From Plotosus lineatus (taxonomy: Eukaryota; Chordata; Actinopteri; Siluriformes; Plotosidae), in assembly GCA_024760905.1 (NCBI GenBank), contig CM045745.1, forward strand, positions 18,066,282 to 18,130,281: DNA of 64,000 nt, in the 5' to 3' direction. The translations under genes were made by a program, and so were the position numbers. The stretch's first letter is position 1; every line of letters begins with the position of its first letter. The notes beneath the pieces were generated by a model, which saw only the letters and a list, made by a program, of their open reading frames with translations, did not search any database and was not told the DNA's origin. Of this stretch, positions 61,522 through 64,000 are shown piece after piece.

Positions 61522-62699
61522 TCAGCATTTAATAAAATTATAAAATCTTGTTTGTGTTAATCAGAATTATATATTTAGAAGCTATTCAAACAAACAAATA
61601 AATAAAACACGATATTAAATTTCTTGCTGATTATTGTACACATTTGACCTCCTCTGAAAATTTCAGAAAAGTGGTGCATATTTAATATGGACACTATTCT
61701 TCCCCCTCGTCTTTCTCTGTTTTCACAACCTAGAGAGCTGTTTAAATATCAAGTCTGCACCACTTTTAAATGTTGCTAAAATATGCTATACAATGAGAAA
61801 TTCTGATATCGGAATTGTCCACCTGCACATCTTTGAATCAGAAAGTCATTTGTACAAGGTCACCTAATCATTGAAATATCAAAATAATTATGTATTTTAT
61901 TTGTGTTGCTTTCTACAATGTTAAAATGTAACAATAGTGGATAATATAAGCCTTTAGCTTTATGTTAGCCAGCTAATTATAGTATACTTTGATAAACCCT
62001 AAACATAATATTTTATGTAAAGCTAAATGCAATATATATTTAACTATCTAATTGCTACTACTGCTTATCATCTAAAGATTAATTAAAGACACAAATGTTC
62101 CATAGTCATATCTGCTCATTTACCTCAGTGTAGAAACCAGGCAGGACTACTCTTGTTATTTGTTGAGAACATTTTCCTGATTTATTGAGACATAAAATAT
62201 GTGATTTGACATTTATATTTGTATTTGGCAGAATTTATTATTTTATAACAGTTCCTTCTTGTTTTTCTGGTATGAGTGCATCAATCAACAGCTTTGCTTA
62301 TGAGCAGGCAAGCAGCAGGCATAAAAAAAATTCGACAACCATAACATGGGAGCAGAAGAGGAAACACATAGGAAAATGGGTAGATTTAATTTGATTTATA
62401 TGGGCCCTTTATCAATGTTGTTCACAGAGCCCTAACTTAAGCCGCTGCTCACAGAGCTCTAACTTAAGCCGCTATGTTGTATTGTACTTTTGAGTCACCG
62501 CACGGCGTTGATTTACCCTTTATTGAACTATGTATAACAGAATCAGTTTACTTCCTTTTCTTCACTGTTTGGTTTCTTTGCCTAACACTGTGCCCCTTTG
62601 TCACATTTTTGATGTGTCTCTTAATCACGGTTTTTTCTTTGCCTTACAGAAACAATCACTTTCTTCTCCTTTATGTGACCTTCCCTTGAAGTTGCGGCT
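61522..62699. other. Unassigned stretch
   Basis: AT-rich, with no gene. A direct repeat of about 27 bases lies at 62425-62477 (CAGAGCYCTAACTTAAGCCG twice). The part after 62500 could belong to the retroviral element but shows no recognisable gag or protease. Confidence 0.4.
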
Positions 62700-64000
62700 A
62701 GAATATAAGGATGAGGTTGGTCTAGTCCACCAGCGTTCCTTATGAAGCAGGATTGAAACATCTATATTCTGTGTTCCTCAAACAATATCCATTGCTGGAG
62801 GCTAAAGCCCAGGGAACTGATAGAATATAGAATACTAGACTCCTTGTTCCAACCGGGAGTAATTAGACCATGTGTTAGTTCATACAGCACACCTGTCAAT
62901 CCAGTCCCTAAGCTTGATGAGAAATTGGGATTTACTCAGGACTTGCAAAAAATAAATGACGTTATCATTTCTGTAGCACCTGCTGTACCTTCTATTATGA
63001 CTTCTATTCCATACCATCATTCACATTTCTCTGTTATTGACCTTTACACTGCTTTTTTAAGCATTCCTGTTGAAGAGCAGACACAGCCTCTTTTTGTTTT
63101 CATGCACAGGGGCAAACAGTAGACCTGAGCATGATTGCAACAAGGCTTCATTGACTCGCCTGTTGTTTTTGCTGCAGTGGTAAGAGATGCACTATGTGAT
63201 CTGACCTTCTCCACTGATTCTGTTGTTGCAGTCTGAAGTTGGGGTGAGTGAAGTGAAGTGAAGACGCCTGTGAAAAAAAAACATCTCTCTGCCTTCTCAA
63301 ACATCTGGCTACAAAGGGCTTCAAGGTATAAAAGGCAAAATTACAGTTTTATACAGACAATGTTAAATATCTTGGTTTTGAACTCTCTGAAGCATCTCTC
63401 CAATGATTGTATCCAGATCATCATTGACTAAATGCCATGCAACTAAGCATGTGCTAAAGACCTTTCTCGACCTCATCAAATACTGCAGACAGTAGCTCCC
63501 TGTCTGTTGTTTGTATCATAAATGCCTCTGTTCTGCTGTCTCTCACAACAATCTTCCACAGCATCCTCTCACCTGGGCAATGGACATGGTCGAGGTATAT
63601 GAGGCTCTCTGTTGGGCTCTGTGCTCAGTCCCCACCCTGGGACTTCCTAACTTTAAAAATATGTTTCACTTATATGCCTGTCAGCATGAAGGTTCTGCCT
63701 CTGCTGTATTGGCTCAGGAACATGGCAGGGGGATGAGACCATGTGCGTTTCTGTCTAAAACACTTGATACTGTAGCCCAGGGTTTACCTGTCTGTCTTAG
63801 AGCTGTCATTGCCTGTGCAGTGATGGTTCAAGATGCTGAAAAATTAGTATTATCACACCCTATGATCCTGCACTCATGACAGCACTAAGAAAATCAGAAT
63901 ATGAAACTATTCTTTGCTACATGAGTAACTTAAAGATCAGGCCTACTTCTTCTTTTGATACCCTGGGTCACACTTTAGCTCATCTTATTAATGCCCAAGA
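62700..64000 (+). pseudogene. Endogenous retrovirus pol fragment (class I-like), running off the window
   Basis: Plus-strand frames show a degenerate retroviral reverse transcriptase N-terminal half at 62844-63122, with the PVNPVPK and FTQDLQKIN blocks and SVIDLYTAF (the first catalytic D). RNase H-like and connection sequence follows at 63511-63879, including ASAVLAQEHG and PCAFLSKTLD. A stop at 63120 and several frameshifts between 63120 and 63510 remove the RT active-site part. The block order and spacing resemble gamma/epsilon-type vertebrate retroviruses. It is an old, dead copy. The remaining pol, and env and LTR if any, lie outside the window to the right. No LTR was found inside. Confidence 0.82.

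Overview
This is 64 kb of vertebrate nuclear DNA, AT-rich and intergenic or intronic in character. I recognise no intact host gene. It is crowded with transposable elements typical of fish genomes: Tc1 elements, an RTE-type LINE family, L2-like LINE remnants, a chromodomain Ty3/Gypsy element, hAT and TA-target MITEs, tRNA-derived SINEs and a class I-like endogenous retrovirus fragment. A ray-finned fish fits best. The mix would suit a non-teleost such as a bichir or reedfish, but the sequence alone does not settle the species.

Layout, left to right. 0-12 kb: a decayed ORF of one orphan protein family (1-705, minus), a 1.475 kb Tc1 element, a MITE with a TA array, and a second orphan-family pseudogene (10682 to 5002, minus). 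That pseudogene is split by a 4.49 kb Gypsy element with a perfect 5-bp target duplication. 12-17 kb: Tigger/pogo-like non-autonomous DNA elements, one carrying a hAT element with a perfect 8-bp duplication, joined to two overlapping large inverted repeats with an AT array at one centre. 17-25 kb: sparse sequence, then a SINE with a 13-bp duplication, inverted L2-like LINE pieces, a 1.43 kb truncated RTE LINE and a second Tc1-like element. 25-32 kb: another copy of the first Tc1 family with an LTR inside it, two tandemly placed SINEs, a MITE and an L2-like LINE. 32-42 kb: mostly unrecognised sequence, a diverged 0.6 kb direct repeat pair, a CpG-rich 48-bp minisatellite, a short telomere-like repeat and an APE-type LINE remnant. 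42-61 kb: four further RTE copies, including a 3.15 kb full-length one two frameshifts from an open reading frame, a decayed THAP-domain exon, and more SINEs. 61-64 kb: a LINE inserted in a SINE head, then a degenerate retroviral pol running off the window.

The elements depend on one another. The RTE LINE supplies the endonuclease and reverse transcriptase. The main SINE family carries a tRNA-like promoter head, a constant body, and one of three alternative 3' tails. One tail joins the RTE LINE's own 5'-UTR to its own 3' end with the ORF missing; a second resembles an L2-type LINE end with a TGAA repeat. The tails join the body at one fixed point. This modular SINE and the large nested inverted repeat are the most unusual things in the window.

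No CRISPR array, rRNA, true tRNA gene or complete host coding gene was found. Coordinates of element ends are exact where a target duplication is given, and approximate (about 10-30 bases) elsewhere.
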